The translations under genes were made by a program, and so were the position numbers. This document shows positions 14,829-23,072 of a DNA stretch of 42,541 bases, one piece after another; positions within the stretch are counted from its first letter, which is position 1; each line of letters starts with the position of its first letter. The stretch is from assembly GCA_028869995.1 (NCBI GenBank), contig JAGWQN010000134.1, positions 1 to 42,541 of the forward strand, given 5' to 3'. The DNA is from Rhodospirillales bacterium (GTDB lineage Bacteria; Pseudomonadota; Alphaproteobacteria; Acetobacterales; Acetobacteraceae). The notes beneath the pieces were generated by a model. It did no database searches. It saw nothing but the letters and a program-made list of their open reading frames with translations, and was not told the origin of the DNA.

Positions 14829-16214
14829 TCAGGCTTCGCGCAGCGCCTCGGCGATCCGGTCGGCGACGGTGGGCGCATCGGCCGGATCGACGGCGGCAAA
14901 GCTGAGCCGCAGGCGCGGTTCCGTGGGCTCGGCAGGAAACCAGGCGCGACCGGGCGAGACCAGGACCTGGCGCCTCGCGGCCGCGCGTGTCACCGCCTCA
15001 TCGTCCGCCTCGGGCGGCAGGCGCAGCCAGAGATGCAGTCCGCCCGTGGGCAGCCGATCGAGGCAGGCCTCGCCCAGTGTCTGACGCAGCGCTGCCGCCA
15101 GCGCGTCGCGTCGCGCGCGCAGGGCGGCCTGCAGGCGCCGCAGATGCCGTGGCCAGCTCGGCGCGGTCAGCAGATTGAGCGCTGTTTCCTGCAACGGGGC
15201 CGGGACGAAGAAATCCACCGCGACACGCGCCGCGCGCAGCCGCTCGAACGCCGCCCCCTTGGCGCGCAGGGCGCCGACACGCAGGCCCGGGGCGGCGCAT
15301 TTGGTGAGTGACCGTAACAGGATCACGTGCCCATGCGGGTCGTCGGCGGCGAGTGGCGGGGGTGCTGCGGCGAGGGAGAAATCGCGCGCCCAGTCGTCCT
15401 CGAGGATGAACAACCCGTGCCGGCGTGCGAGCTCCATGACCGCGGCGCGCCGCGCCGGGGCGAGCGAGGCGCCGGTCGGGTTGGCATGGGTCGGCTGCAG
15501 GTAGAGCAGGCGGGCGCCGCTCTCGCGCAGGGCCGCCGCCAGCGGCTCGGGCCGCACGCCATCGCCGTCGGTCGGCACCGGCACCGGTACCAGGCCGGCC
15601 GCACGGGCCGCCAGCAGGGCGCCGAGATAGGTCGGGCTTTCCATCAGCACCGGGCTCGCGGGCGCGGCGAGCGCCTGGAAGGCGGCGGCGAGCGCCGGCT
15701 GCGTTCCGGGGCAGACGATGACCTCGTGCTCCGGGCAGCCGATCGAGATCGCGAACCAGCGGCGCAAGGCCGCCGACCCGGTGGCGGGCACCCGATCCCA
15801 TACGCCGGGCTGGCGGAGCGCGCGGGCGGCGGCGACGTCGAGCAGCGAGGTCGCGCGCAGTTCGGGCGGCAGATAGCCGGCATGGAGCGGGAAGGCTCCG
15901 GCTGGCGGCAGCTCCGACAGCGCCAGCAGATCGGCCGCGCCCGTGCGCGCCGGGCCAAGCGCGAGCGTCTGCCACAGCGTGTCGCCGCCCGTGGCGAGCG
16001 CGGGCGGGGCGGCGACGAAGGTGCCGCGGCCGGGGAACGATTCCAGCACCCCCTCGCGCGCGAGCTGGCGCAGGGCACGCTGGACCGTGGCGGGCCCCAC
16101 GCCCATGTCGCGCATCAGCGCGCGCACCGAGGGCAGGGCGGCGCCGGGGGCCAGGGCGGCGGCGCGGCGGCGCAGGTCTTGCTCGATACGACTGGAACTG
16201 TTATCGGTTTTCAT
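14829..16214 (-). CDS. MocR-type transcription regulator (GntR domain fused to PLP aminotransferase fold)
   Basis: A 461-residue protein. Residues 1-65 form a winged helix-turn-helix of GntR type (LPSVRALMRDMGVGPATVQRALRQL). Residues 100-455 form a fold-type-I aminotransferase domain, with CPGTQPAL, YLQPTHANPTGA, the Asp of EDDWARDF and the PLP lysine in LRSLTKCAAPGLRVG. MocR regulators sense PLP plus an amino compound and often control the adjacent divergent gene. That gene here is a LysE-family exporter followed by phzF. GTTATCG direct repeats at 16200 and 16231 are the likely operator. The ligand is unknown. Confidence 0.92.
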   Translation of the reverse strand: MKTDNSSSRIEQDLRRRAAALAPGAALPSVRALMRDMGVGPATVQRALRQLAREGVLESFPGRGTFVAAPPALATGGDTLWQTLALGPARTGAADLLALSELPPAGAFPLHAGYLPPELRATSLLDVAAARALRQPGVWDRVPATGSAALRRWFAISIGCPEHEVIVCPGTQPALAAAFQALAAPASPVLMESPTYLGALLAARAAGLVPVPVPTDGDGVRPEPLAAALRESGARLLYLQPTHANPTGASLAPARRAAVMELARRHGLFILEDDWARDFSLAAAPPPLAADDPHGHVILLRSLTKCAAPGLRVGALRAKGAAFERLRAARVAVDFFVPAPLQETALNLLTAPSWPRHLRRLQAALRARRDALAAALRQTLGEACLDRLPTGGLHLWLRLPPEADDEAVTRAAARRQVLVSPGRAWFPAEPTEPRLRLSFAAVDPADAPTVADRIAEALREA

Positions 16215-16237
16215 GAAAAGACACAGTAACGTTATCG
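16200..16237. promoter_or_regulatory. Candidate MocR operator: GTTATCG direct repeats
   Basis: GTTATCG occurs at 16200-16206 and 16231-16237, 31 bp apart, about three helical turns. This resembles the paired direct repeats used by GabR and PdxR. The first copy lies in the first codons of the mocR gene and the second in the 54-bp divergent gap. Confidence 0.45.
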
Positions 16238-16268
16238 CGCTCAGGCGCGCGCCGCAACCGAGAGCGCG

Positions 16269-16868
16269 ATGAACGCGGGTTTCGCCGGCCTGCTGCTGTT
16301 CGCCGTCGTGATGGCGGCAACGCCCGGTCCCAACAACGTGATGGTCACCGCCTCGGCCGCGCGATTCGGCCTGCGCCGGACCGCGGCCCATATCGGCGGT
16401 GTCGCGGTCGGTTTCGCCGTCATGCTGCTGCTCACCGGCCTCGGCCTCGGCACGGTCTTTGCCGCGGTGCCGGTCCTGCGCCGGGTGCTGGCGCTCGCGA
16501 GCATCGCCTGGATGCTGTGGCTTGCTGTCGCGATCGCGCGCGCGGCAGCTCCGGGCGAGGGTGCCGCTGCCGGCAGCCCCTTTACCTTCCTGCAGGCGGC
16601 GCTGTTCCAGTGGATCAACCCGAAAGCGTGGATGGTTGCCGTCACCGCGATCGCGACCCGCGCCACCGCGGGCCCCGCCTGGGTCTCGGCGCTGGTCATC
16701 GCCCTGGTGTTCCTGGTCGTGACGCTGCCCATCGTTACCACCTGGGCCGTGGCCGGGCATGCGCTCGGGCGGCATCTCACCGGGCCGTGGTTCCGCCTGT
16801 TCAACATGACCATGGCGATCCTGCTCGCCATCTCGCTTCTGCCCCTGATCCCGGAGTTCCTGGTATGA
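16269..16868 (+). CDS. LysE/RhtB family amino-acid exporter
   Basis: A 199-residue inner-membrane protein. It has five to six hydrophobic helices, and the family start (LLLFAVVMAATPGPNNVMVTASAARFG) contains the conserved TPGPNN motif. GFQWINPKAWMVA-type sequence (LFQWINPKAWMVAVTA) in the middle is also characteristic. LysE-superfamily proteins export amino acids or related metabolites with proton exchange. Its stop overlaps the phzF start (ATGA). It is divergent from the mocR gene with a 54-bp gap, implying control by that regulator. Substrate unknown. Confidence 0.9.
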   Translation: MNAGFAGLLLFAVVMAATPGPNNVMVTASAARFGLRRTAAHIGGVAVGFAVMLLLTGLGLGTVFAAVPVLRRVLALASIAWMLWLAVAIARAAAPGEGAAAGSPFTFLQAALFQWINPKAWMVAVTAIATRATAGPAWVSALVIALVFLVVTLPIVTTWAVAGHALGRHLTGPWFRLFNMTMAILLAISLLPLIPEFLV

Positions 16869-17794
16869 GCGCTCCCGCCCCGAGAGAGATCGCCTACGTC
16901 ACGGTGGATGTTTTCACGACGCAACGGTTCGGCGGCAATCCGCTGGCGGTGATCACGGATGCGCGTGGCCTCGATACGGCGGCGATGCAGAAGATCGCCC
17001 GCGAGTTCAACTATTCCGAGACCACCTTCGTGTTGCCGCCACGCGATGGTGCGCATACCGCCGAGGTGCGGATCTTCACGCCGCGGGCGGAGCTGCCCTT
17101 CGCTGGCCACCCCAATGTCGGCACCGGCTATGTGCTCGCTTGCATGCGAAGCGTCTTCGGGCGCGCGACGGGCGAGGTGCTGCGCCTGGAGGAAAAGGCG
17201 GGACTGGTGCCGGTGCGCATCCGCCGCACCAGCGGGCTCATCGGCGGCGCCGAACTCACCGCGCCCGAGCGCCTGAGCCGCGGTGCGACGCTCGCCGTCC
17301 ATGCGACGGCCGCCTGCCTTGGCGTGGCGCCCGATGCCATCGTCACGTCATCGCACCAACCGCAAGTCGCGTCGGTCGGCCTCGCGTTCCTGTGCGTCGA
17401 GCTGGCGGATCGCTCGGCCCTCGCGCAGGCAGCCCCGCGCGCCGAGCTGTTTGCCCGCGCGCTGCCGCCGATCGGCACCGATGCGATCATGCTCTACGTG
17501 CGCGACATGGAGCGCGGTCCTGGCGCGTTGCGTGCGCGCATGTTTGCGCCGCTCGACGGCGTGATCGAGGATCCGGCGACCGGCAGTGCCGGTGCCGCGC
17601 TCTGTGCCCTGCTCGCCGACCTCGAGCCCGCGGCAGCGGGTGAGTGGCGTTTTGACATCATTCAGGGTGAGGAGATGGGACGCCCGAGCCGCCTCGATGC
17701 GACGGTGCAGAAGCGCAACGGTGTGGTTGCTGAGACGCGCATCGGCGGCAGCTGCGTGCCCGTGATGCGCGGCACACTGACGTTGGATGGCTAG
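16865..17794 (+). CDS. PhzF family epimerase/isomerase
   Basis: A 309-residue protein of the PhzF / diaminopimelate-epimerase fold. [16 protein letters not shown] at the start, the catalytic Glu in [11 protein letters not shown] near 46-56, [16 protein letters not shown] near 77-92 and [15 protein letters not shown] in the second half are all family motifs. The length is normal. It is translationally coupled to the LysE-type exporter. The TAG stop is the first triplet of the second palindromic repeat. PhzF enzymes isomerise small hydroxy- or amino-acids; the substrate cannot be named. Confidence 0.92.
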   Translation: MSAPAPREIAYVTVDVFTTQRFGGNPLAVITDARGLDTAAMQKIAREFNYSETTFVLPPRDGAHTAEVRIFTPRAELPFAGHPNVGTGYVLACMRSVFGRATGEVLRLEEKAGLVPVRIRRTSGLIGGAELTAPERLSRGATLAVHATAACLGVAPDAIVTSSHQPQVASVGLAFLCVELADRSALAQAAPRAELFARALPPIGTDAIMLYVRDMERGPGALRARMFAPLDGVIEDPATGSAGAALCALLADLEPAAAGEWRFDIIQGEEMGRPSRLDATVQKRNGVVAETRIGGSCVPVMRGTLTLDG

Positions 17795-17842
17795 AGCAAG
17801 AAATCCGATCCGATGATTCCATCTGATCGGATACGGCTCTAG
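17792..17842. repeat. Interspersed palindromic repeat, copy B
   Basis: A 51-bp unit whose 49 bases from 17794 match 8015-8063 with two differences. TAGAGC and GCTCTA are the outer arms and ATCCGATC / GATCGGAT the inner 8-bp arms. The left TAG is the phzF stop and the right end is the holC stop on the minus strand. A bidirectional terminator role is likely. Confidence 0.85.
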
Positions 17843-18297
17843 GCCTTGCGCTCCCAGCCGCGCGGACCCTGCTGCCAATAGGTGAGCGTGTGACCGGCCT
17901 GTTTTGCAGCTGCCCAGCGTGTGCGCGCTGCCGCGACGGCGGCGGGGTCGGCGCCATCGAACAGGTCGAACACGCGGGCGAAGGCATCGAGCCGGGAGCT
18001 CGTGGCGCCGTCGATCAGGAACAGAAAGCGTGCGCCGTTGGGCGCGCCGGACGGTCCGGGGTCGTCGGTCGTCAGCCAGATCGGCTGCAGGTCGGCATCG
18101 CCGGTGCGCGGCGAGCCGTGCGGCAGCCAGTCCGGCTCGGCGACCAGCCACAACGCAGCGTCCAGCGCCTCGAGCCGTTCCTCCGACCCCACGCGCACCA
18201 CGGCGCGCTCGCCGGCCGCAAGCGTGCGCCCGAGGAGCTGCGGCAGGGCCCGGTCCGCCCCCGTGCGCGTCAAATGGTAGAAGCCGATCTCAGCCAT
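17839..18297 (-). CDS. holC: DNA polymerase III chi subunit
   Basis: A 152-residue HolC protein, which links the clamp-loader (through psi where present) to single-strand binding protein. IGFYHLTRTGADRALPQLL at the start, RAVVRVGSEERLEALDAALW and the tail FDLFDGADPAAVAAARTRW are characteristic. The ATG at 18297 overlaps the end of pepA copy 1 in ATGGCTGA, so it is coupled to it. The pepA-holC order is common in proteobacteria. Its stop lies inside the palindromic repeat. Confidence 0.92.
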   Translation of the reverse strand: MAEIGFYHLTRTGADRALPQLLGRTLAAGERAVVRVGSEERLEALDAALWLVAEPDWLPHGSPRTGDADLQPIWLTTDDPGPSGAPNGARFLFLIDGATSSRLDAFARVFDLFDGADPAAVAAARTRWAAAKQAGHTLTYWQQGPRGWERKA

Positions 18298-19648
18298 CGG
18301 CCTCGTACCGTGCGGCCAGCGCGTCGAGCAGTCGCACGCCGAACCCGGTCGGCCCGGCGGCATGCTCCTCGTCGGCCTCCTCGTGTGCCTCGACGCCGGC
18401 GATATCGAGATGAGCCCATGGCGTCGTGCCCGCGAAATGTTGCAGGAACGTCGCGGCCTGGCTGGCATCGGGCTGCATCCGCTCGGGCGAGCAGTGGCGC
18501 AGGTCGGCGATATCGGAATCGAGTGCCTCGCGGTAGCCGCCGCCGAGCGGCATCCGCCACAACGCCTCCCCGGTCGCCTCGCCTGCCGCCAGCAGGTGGT
18601 GCGACAGGGTGTCGTCATCGCAGAACAGGCCGGCGCGCTGATGCCCGAGCGCCACCACGATGCTGCCCGTCAACGTCGCGGCATCGACGATCAGCGTCGG
18701 CGCAAAACGCCGGCGCGTCCACACCAGCGCGTCGGCGAGTGCGATGCGTCCTTCCGCATCCGTATCGACGATCTCGACCTCGGTGCCGTCGGCCATCTCG
18801 ATGACGTCGGCCGGCCGCCACGCATCGGCACCGATTGCGTTCTCGGCGAGCGCCAGCACGGCGACGGCAGGGCAAGGCGAACGGCGCAAGGCGAGCGCCA
18901 TCATCGCCCCGGCGCAGGCCGCTGCCCCGGCCATGTCGCCGCGCATCGCCTCCATGCCCTCCGCGGGCTTGATGCAGATCCCGCCCGTGTCGAAGGTGAG
19001 GCCCTTGCCGACGAAGGCGAGCGGCGACTCCGCGTCGCCGCCCGACCGCCCGGGGCGGTGTTGCGTGCCGGGCCAGGTGAGGGCGACCACCCGCGGCGGG
19101 TTCGCGCTCGCGCGCCCGACCGCGAGCAGCCCGCGCAACCCGGCGCGGCGCAGATCGCCGCGGACCAGCACCTCGACGCCGATGCCCAGCTCCCGAAGCC
19201 GGGTCAGACGTTGCGTAAAAGTAACAGGTGTGAGGAGATTGGCCGGTGTTGCGACCAGCTCGCGGCAGAAGTCCTGGCCGGCCAGAGCCGCCGCCACGCG
19301 CGTCCACCCCACCTCGAACAAAACCGGAGCATCCGTCCAGACGTCGAGGCGCGACAGCTCCGTGTCGCGCTCGCGTTTCAGCGCCTGCCAGCGCCAGCTG
19401 CGCTCGACGACACGGCGGGCAAGCTCGATCGCGGCCTCGGGCGCCAGCCCGCGCGCATCGAGGACGGCGTGCGGGACGGTCGCGAGGGCCGCGGCGCAGG
19501 CGGCGAGCGTGCCGCTGATCTGGCGTTGGCCTTCGCGCCAGCCATCCTCGAACGGCACGGCCTGGCCCGGCGGGCAGGGAGCGGCGATCGGCACGCGGTC
19601 GGGCGGCGTCGTCACCGCCCGTACCGCGACGCGCGAAAAACCCGTCAA
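18290..19648 (-). CDS. M17 leucyl aminopeptidase, copy 1 (divergent paralogue)
   Basis: About 452 residues. The M17 catalytic domain is intact: FVGKGLTFDTGGICIKP carries the first Lys and Asp ligands, DMAGAAACAG the next Asp, and IVDTDAEGRIALADAL the Asp/Glu/Arg cluster. The N-terminal domain is shorter than in copy 2. No ATG is suitably placed; the best start is TTG at 19648, preceded by GGGGGGAG and 19 bp after the stop of copy 2. It lies downstream of copy 2 and overlaps holC by 8 bp. It may have taken another peptide specificity. Confidence 0.88.
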   Translation of the reverse strand: MTGFSRVAVRAVTTPPDRVPIAAPCPPGQAVPFEDGWREGQRQISGTLAACAAALATVPHAVLDARGLAPEAAIELARRVVERSWRWQALKRERDTELSRLDVWTDAPVLFEVGWTRVAAALAGQDFCRELVATPANLLTPVTFTQRLTRLRELGIGVEVLVRGDLRRAGLRGLLAVGRASANPPRVVALTWPGTQHRPGRSGGDAESPLAFVGKGLTFDTGGICIKPAEGMEAMRGDMAGAAACAGAMMALALRRSPCPAVAVLALAENAIGADAWRPADVIEMADGTEVEIVDTDAEGRIALADALVWTRRRFAPTLIVDAATLTGSIVVALGHQRAGLFCDDDTLSHHLLAAGEATGEALWRMPLGGGYREALDSDIADLRHCSPERMQPDASQAATFLQHFAGTTPWAHLDIAGVEAHEEADEEHAAGPTGFGVRLLDALAARYEADG

Positions 19649-19667
19649 CCGCGCGCTCCCCCCGGCA

Positions 19668-21155
19668 CTACTTCTCGTAGTGGTCGGCGACGAGGCGGTC
19701 CAGCAGCCGGACGCCGAAGGCGGTTGCTCCCTTGGGCACGCAGGCGGCATCCTTGCTGCTCCAGGCCGTGCCCGCGATATCCAGATGCGCCCAGGGCTTG
19801 CCGTTGACGAAGCGCTGGATGAACTGCGCCGCGGTGATGGCGCCGCCCGGCCGTCCGCCCACGTTCTTCATGTCGGCGATGTCGGACTTGAGCTGCTTGT
19901 CGTAGGCCTCGCCCAGCGGCATCCGCCAGAGCTTCTCGCCGGTGGCCTCGCCCGCTTCCTGGAGCTGTTTCGAGAGCGCATCATCGTTGCTGAACACGCC
20001 GGCGAAGTCGTGCCCGAGCGCGATGATGATCGCGCCCGTCAGGGTCGCGAGATCGATCATGAAGCGGGGCGCGAAGCGGTGCTGGCAGTACCAGACCACG
20101 TCGGCGAGCACGAGCCGTCCCTCGGCGTCGGTGTTGATCACCTCGACGGTCTGGCCCGAGGCGGTCTTGACCACATCGCTCGGCCGCTGCGCGGTGCCAG
20201 AGGGCATGTTCTCGACGAGGCCGACGAGCCCGACCGCATTGACCCGGGCCTTGCGCCCGGCAAGGGCGGCCATCAGCCCGACTACGGTGCCGGCGCCGCC
20301 CATGTCCCACTTCATGTCCTCCATGCCGCCGGCCGGCTTGATGGAGATGCCGCCGCTGTCGAAGGTGACGCCCTTGCCGATGAAGGCGAGCGGGGCCGCG
20401 GCCTCCTTGCGCGCACCGCGGCGCGTGCCGGCGCCGTTCCAGTGCATCACCACCATCCGCGGCTCGTTGGCGCTGCCCTGGGCGACGCCGAGCATCGCGC
20501 CGAAGCCGAGCTTCTTGAGCTCCTTCGGTCCGAAGATCTCGACCTTGACGCCGAGTGCCTCGAGCCTGCGGCAGCGTTGCGCCAGCTCCGCCGGGTTGAG
20601 AACGTTGGGCGGCTCGGCGACCAGTTCGCGCGTCAGGAACACGCCATCGGCGACGGCGGCCATCGGCGCGTGGGCGGCGCGCGCGGCGGCGGCGTCGTCG
20701 GTCAGCACGGTGACCTTGGCCAGCCGCGGCTTCTCGCTGTCCTTCTCGGTCGTGCGGTAGCGGTCGAAGCGCCAGGCGCGCAGCGCCATGCCGGTCGCCA
20801 CCGCGGCGGCAAGGCCGGCGGGCAGGCCCTGGGCCGCCACCGTCGCGTGCGGCTCGCGCGCCAGCAGGGCTGCCGCCGTGCCGCCGGCCTCCTCGGCGCC
20901 AAGCTGCGTGATCTCGCTCGCCTTGCCGAGGCCCACGGCGACGATGCGCGACATCGTGGCCCCCGACATCGCCGGGGCGAGGATGGTGCAGCTCTGGCCC
21001 TTCTTGCCGGTGAACTCGGCCGCCTTCAGGGCGCGGGCGATGCCGCCGCTGCTGGCGCTGTCGGCTGCGGGCCATGGCGCCTCGCCCTCGGCGATCAACA
21101 GCGCCAGGGCCCCGGTCTTGGGCAGGGCGGGCTTGGCGAAGGCGAAATCGGGCAT
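19668..21155 (-). CDS. pepA: Leucyl aminopeptidase (M17), copy 2
   Basis: A 495-residue cytosolic, two-metal, hexameric aminopeptidase of normal length. The catalytic block FIGKGVTFDSGGISIKP near 245-261, WDMGGAGTVVG near 270, and the signature NTDAEGRLVLADV near 330-342 are complete. E. coli PepA also binds DNA, but that cannot be judged here. The ATG at 21155 opens the pepA-pepA-holC operon. It is divergent from cysQ with 144 bp between. Confidence 0.96.
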   Translation of the reverse strand: MPDFAFAKPALPKTGALALLIAEGEAPWPAADSASSGGIARALKAAEFTGKKGQSCTILAPAMSGATMSRIVAVGLGKASEITQLGAEEAGGTAAALLAREPHATVAAQGLPAGLAAAVATGMALRAWRFDRYRTTEKDSEKPRLAKVTVLTDDAAAARAAHAPMAAVADGVFLTRELVAEPPNVLNPAELAQRCRRLEALGVKVEIFGPKELKKLGFGAMLGVAQGSANEPRMVVMHWNGAGTRRGARKEAAAPLAFIGKGVTFDSGGISIKPAGGMEDMKWDMGGAGTVVGLMAALAGRKARVNAVGLVGLVENMPSGTAQRPSDVVKTASGQTVEVINTDAEGRLVLADVVWYCQHRFAPRFMIDLATLTGAIIIALGHDFAGVFSNDDALSKQLQEAGEATGEKLWRMPLGEAYDKQLKSDIADMKNVGGRPGGAITAAQFIQRFVNGKPWAHLDIAGTAWSSKDAACVPKGATAFGVRLLDRLVADHYEK

Positions 21156-21299
21156 GCGCTCTCACTCCTGGTTGCTGGCCTCAGCCTAGCAGGGCAAGGA
21201 CGAATGGCCAGGGGGCGGCACCACCGGCGCCGAACCAAAATCGGCGACTGTGCGGCCGCGGCGATTGGCCGGCACCAGGGGATCGTTCATAAGCAGGCC

Positions 21300-22061
21300 A
21301 TGCAGCACGACACACTTCTCGATCTCGCGATGACACTGGCGGCGCGGGCCGGCGAGGCGATCCTCGCGGTTCGCGCCCGTGGCTTTGCCACGCGCAGCAA
21401 GCAGGACGACACGCCGGTGACCGAGGCGGACCATGCCGCCGAGGCGCTGATCACCGCCGGCCTGCGCGCGGCGACACCCGACATCCCGGTCGTCGCCGAG
21501 GAGGAAGTCGCCGCCGGGCGCATCACCGAGCCCGGCCAGCGGTTCTGGCTGGTCGATCCGCTGGACGGCACGCGCGAGTTCGCCAAGGGTCGCGACGACT
21601 TCGCGGTCTGTGTCGGGCTGGTCGAGAGCGGACGGGCGGTGCTCGGCGCGGTCGGCGCGCCGGTCGCGGGGGCGGTGTATGGCGGGATCGTCGGCAGGGG
21701 AGCCTGGCGGCGCGACGCGGGCGCAACCCAGCCGATCGGCGCCCGAGCCGAGCCGGCCGCCGGCATCGTCGTCGTCGCCTCCCGCCACTACAGCGACGAC
21801 CCGCGCCTCGAGCCGTTCCTTGCGGGGCGCCACGTGGCGGAGGTCGTCCACATGGGCAGCGCGCTCAAGTTCTGCCGCGTGGCCGAGGGCTCGGCGGACC
21901 TCTATCCGCGCTTCGGCCGGACCATGGAATGGGACACGGCCGCCGCCCAGGCGGTGCTGGAGGCCGCCGGCGGCCATCTCGTCAGGCTCGATGGCGGCGA
22001 GCTGCGCTACGGCAAACCCGGCTGGGAAAATCCGGGCTTCGTCTGCACCGGCCGGCGCTGA
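21300..22061 (+). CDS. cysQ: 3'(2'),5'-bisphosphate nucleotidase CysQ
   Basis: A 253-residue inositol-monophosphatase-fold enzyme that recycles PAP from sulfate assimilation. Motif 1 is split into PVTEADHAAE (39-48) and VVAEEE (63-68), followed by LVDPLDGTREFAKG (83-96), which holds metal-binding Asp residues. The C-terminal GSALKFCRVAEGSADLYPRF and MEWDTAAAQAVL are the CysQ-specific block that separates it from HisN and SuhB. The ATG at 21300 gives standard length. tsaC follows after 19 bp. Confidence 0.93.
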   Translation: MQHDTLLDLAMTLAARAGEAILAVRARGFATRSKQDDTPVTEADHAAEALITAGLRAATPDIPVVAEEEVAAGRITEPGQRFWLVDPLDGTREFAKGRDDFAVCVGLVESGRAVLGAVGAPVAGAVYGGIVGRGAWRRDAGATQPIGARAEPAAGIVVVASRHYSDDPRLEPFLAGRHVAEVVHMGSALKFCRVAEGSADLYPRFGRTMEWDTAAAQAVLEAAGGHLVRLDGGELRYGKPGWENPGFVCTGRR

Positions 22062-22080
22062 CGCCCCGGGCGGCGCCGGC

Positions 22081-23040
22081 ATGACCGAGCTCCTCGCCGC
22101 GGATTCCGCCGGCATCGCGCGCGCGGCGGCGCTGCTGCTGGGGGGCGAGCTGGTCGCCTTCGGCACCGAGACCGTCTATGGCCTCGGCGCCCGGGCGGCC
22201 GATGCGATGGCGGTTGCCCGGATCTACGAAGCGAAGGGAAGGCCTCGTTTCAACCCTCTGATTTGTCACTATTCATCGGCTGATGCCGCCTTTGGCGACG
22301 TGTTGGAAAACGACATGGCGAGGGCGCTCGCGGCCCGGTTCTGGCCGGGACCGCTGACGCTCGTGCTGCCACGCCGGCCCACCTGCCAGGTGTCGCTTCT
22401 CGCTGGCGCAGGCCTGCCCTCGCTTGCGGTGCGGGTTCCTTCCGCGGCCGTCGCGGCGACGTTGCTGGCGGCGGTGGGCGAGGCGGTGGCTGCCCCCTCA
22501 GCGAATCGTTCGGGCCGCATCAGCCCGACTCGTGCCGAGCACGTGATGGCCGAACTCGGCGGGCGAATCGCAGCGATTCTCGACTCCGGCCCGTGTCCCG
22601 TCGGGGTCGAGAGCACGGTGCTCGACCTGACCGGCCCGCCCGCGCTGCTGCGCCATGGCGGCGTCCCGCGCGAGGCCATCGAGGCGGCGATCGGTCCGCT
22701 GGCGGAGGCCACCGCCCCGGCGGCCGCGCCGCGCGCGCCGGGCCAGCTCGCCTCGCACTATGCACCCGCCCTGCCGCTGCGGCTCGAGGCCACGGGTGTC
22801 AGCGCCGACGAGGCTCTGCTCGCCTTCGGCCCGCCGCTGGTCGGCGCCGGTGCCGTCTTTCAGCTGTCCGCGGGCCGCGACACGGTCGAGGCGGCGGCAC
22901 GGCTGTTCGACGGGCTGCGCTGGCTCGATGCCGAGGGGGCCGCGCGGGGCCTGCGCGGCATTGCCGCGATGCCGGTCCCGGGCGATGGCCTGGGCGCTGC
23001 GATCAAGGATCGCCTGGCCCGCGCCGCCGCGCCCCGTTGA
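22081..23040 (+). CDS. tsaC: L-threonylcarbamoyladenylate synthase (Sua5 type)
   Basis: A 319-residue two-domain protein that makes threonylcarbamoyl-AMP for t6A37 tRNA modification. The YrdC-like domain (1-205) has GTETVYGLGARA, the KGRPRFNPLICH substrate motif and PSANRSGRISPT. The VESTVLDLTG segment precedes a Sua5 C-terminal domain (about 225-319). The linker has GQLASHYAP, the conserved Sua5 hinge. The ATG at 22081 follows cysQ by 19 bp. The gene family is sometimes named sua5 when the second domain is present. Confidence 0.95.
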   Translation: MTELLAADSAGIARAAALLLGGELVAFGTETVYGLGARAADAMAVARIYEAKGRPRFNPLICHYSSADAAFGDVLENDMARALAARFWPGPLTLVLPRRPTCQVSLLAGAGLPSLAVRVPSAAVAATLLAAVGEAVAAPSANRSGRISPTRAEHVMAELGGRIAAILDSGPCPVGVESTVLDLTGPPALLRHGGVPREAIEAAIGPLAEATAPAAAPRAPGQLASHYAPALPLRLEATGVSADEALLAFGPPLVGAGAVFQLSAGRDTVEAAARLFDGLRWLDAEGAARGLRGIAAMPVPGDGLGAAIKDRLARAAAPR

Positions 23041-23072
23041 CGCGGAGGAGAACCCGGGCGAACCCTGCGCCC

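Noticed and set aside
14156-14899. A 247-codon minus-strand open frame covering the host-attachment gene
   Set aside because: It is the shadow of that gene. Only its last 14 codons, from ATG 14200, have meaning, as the tyrA leader peptide.
18660-22061. A 1133-codon open frame on the plus strand
   Set aside because: The last 253 codons are cysQ. The remainder is the mirror of the two pepA genes.
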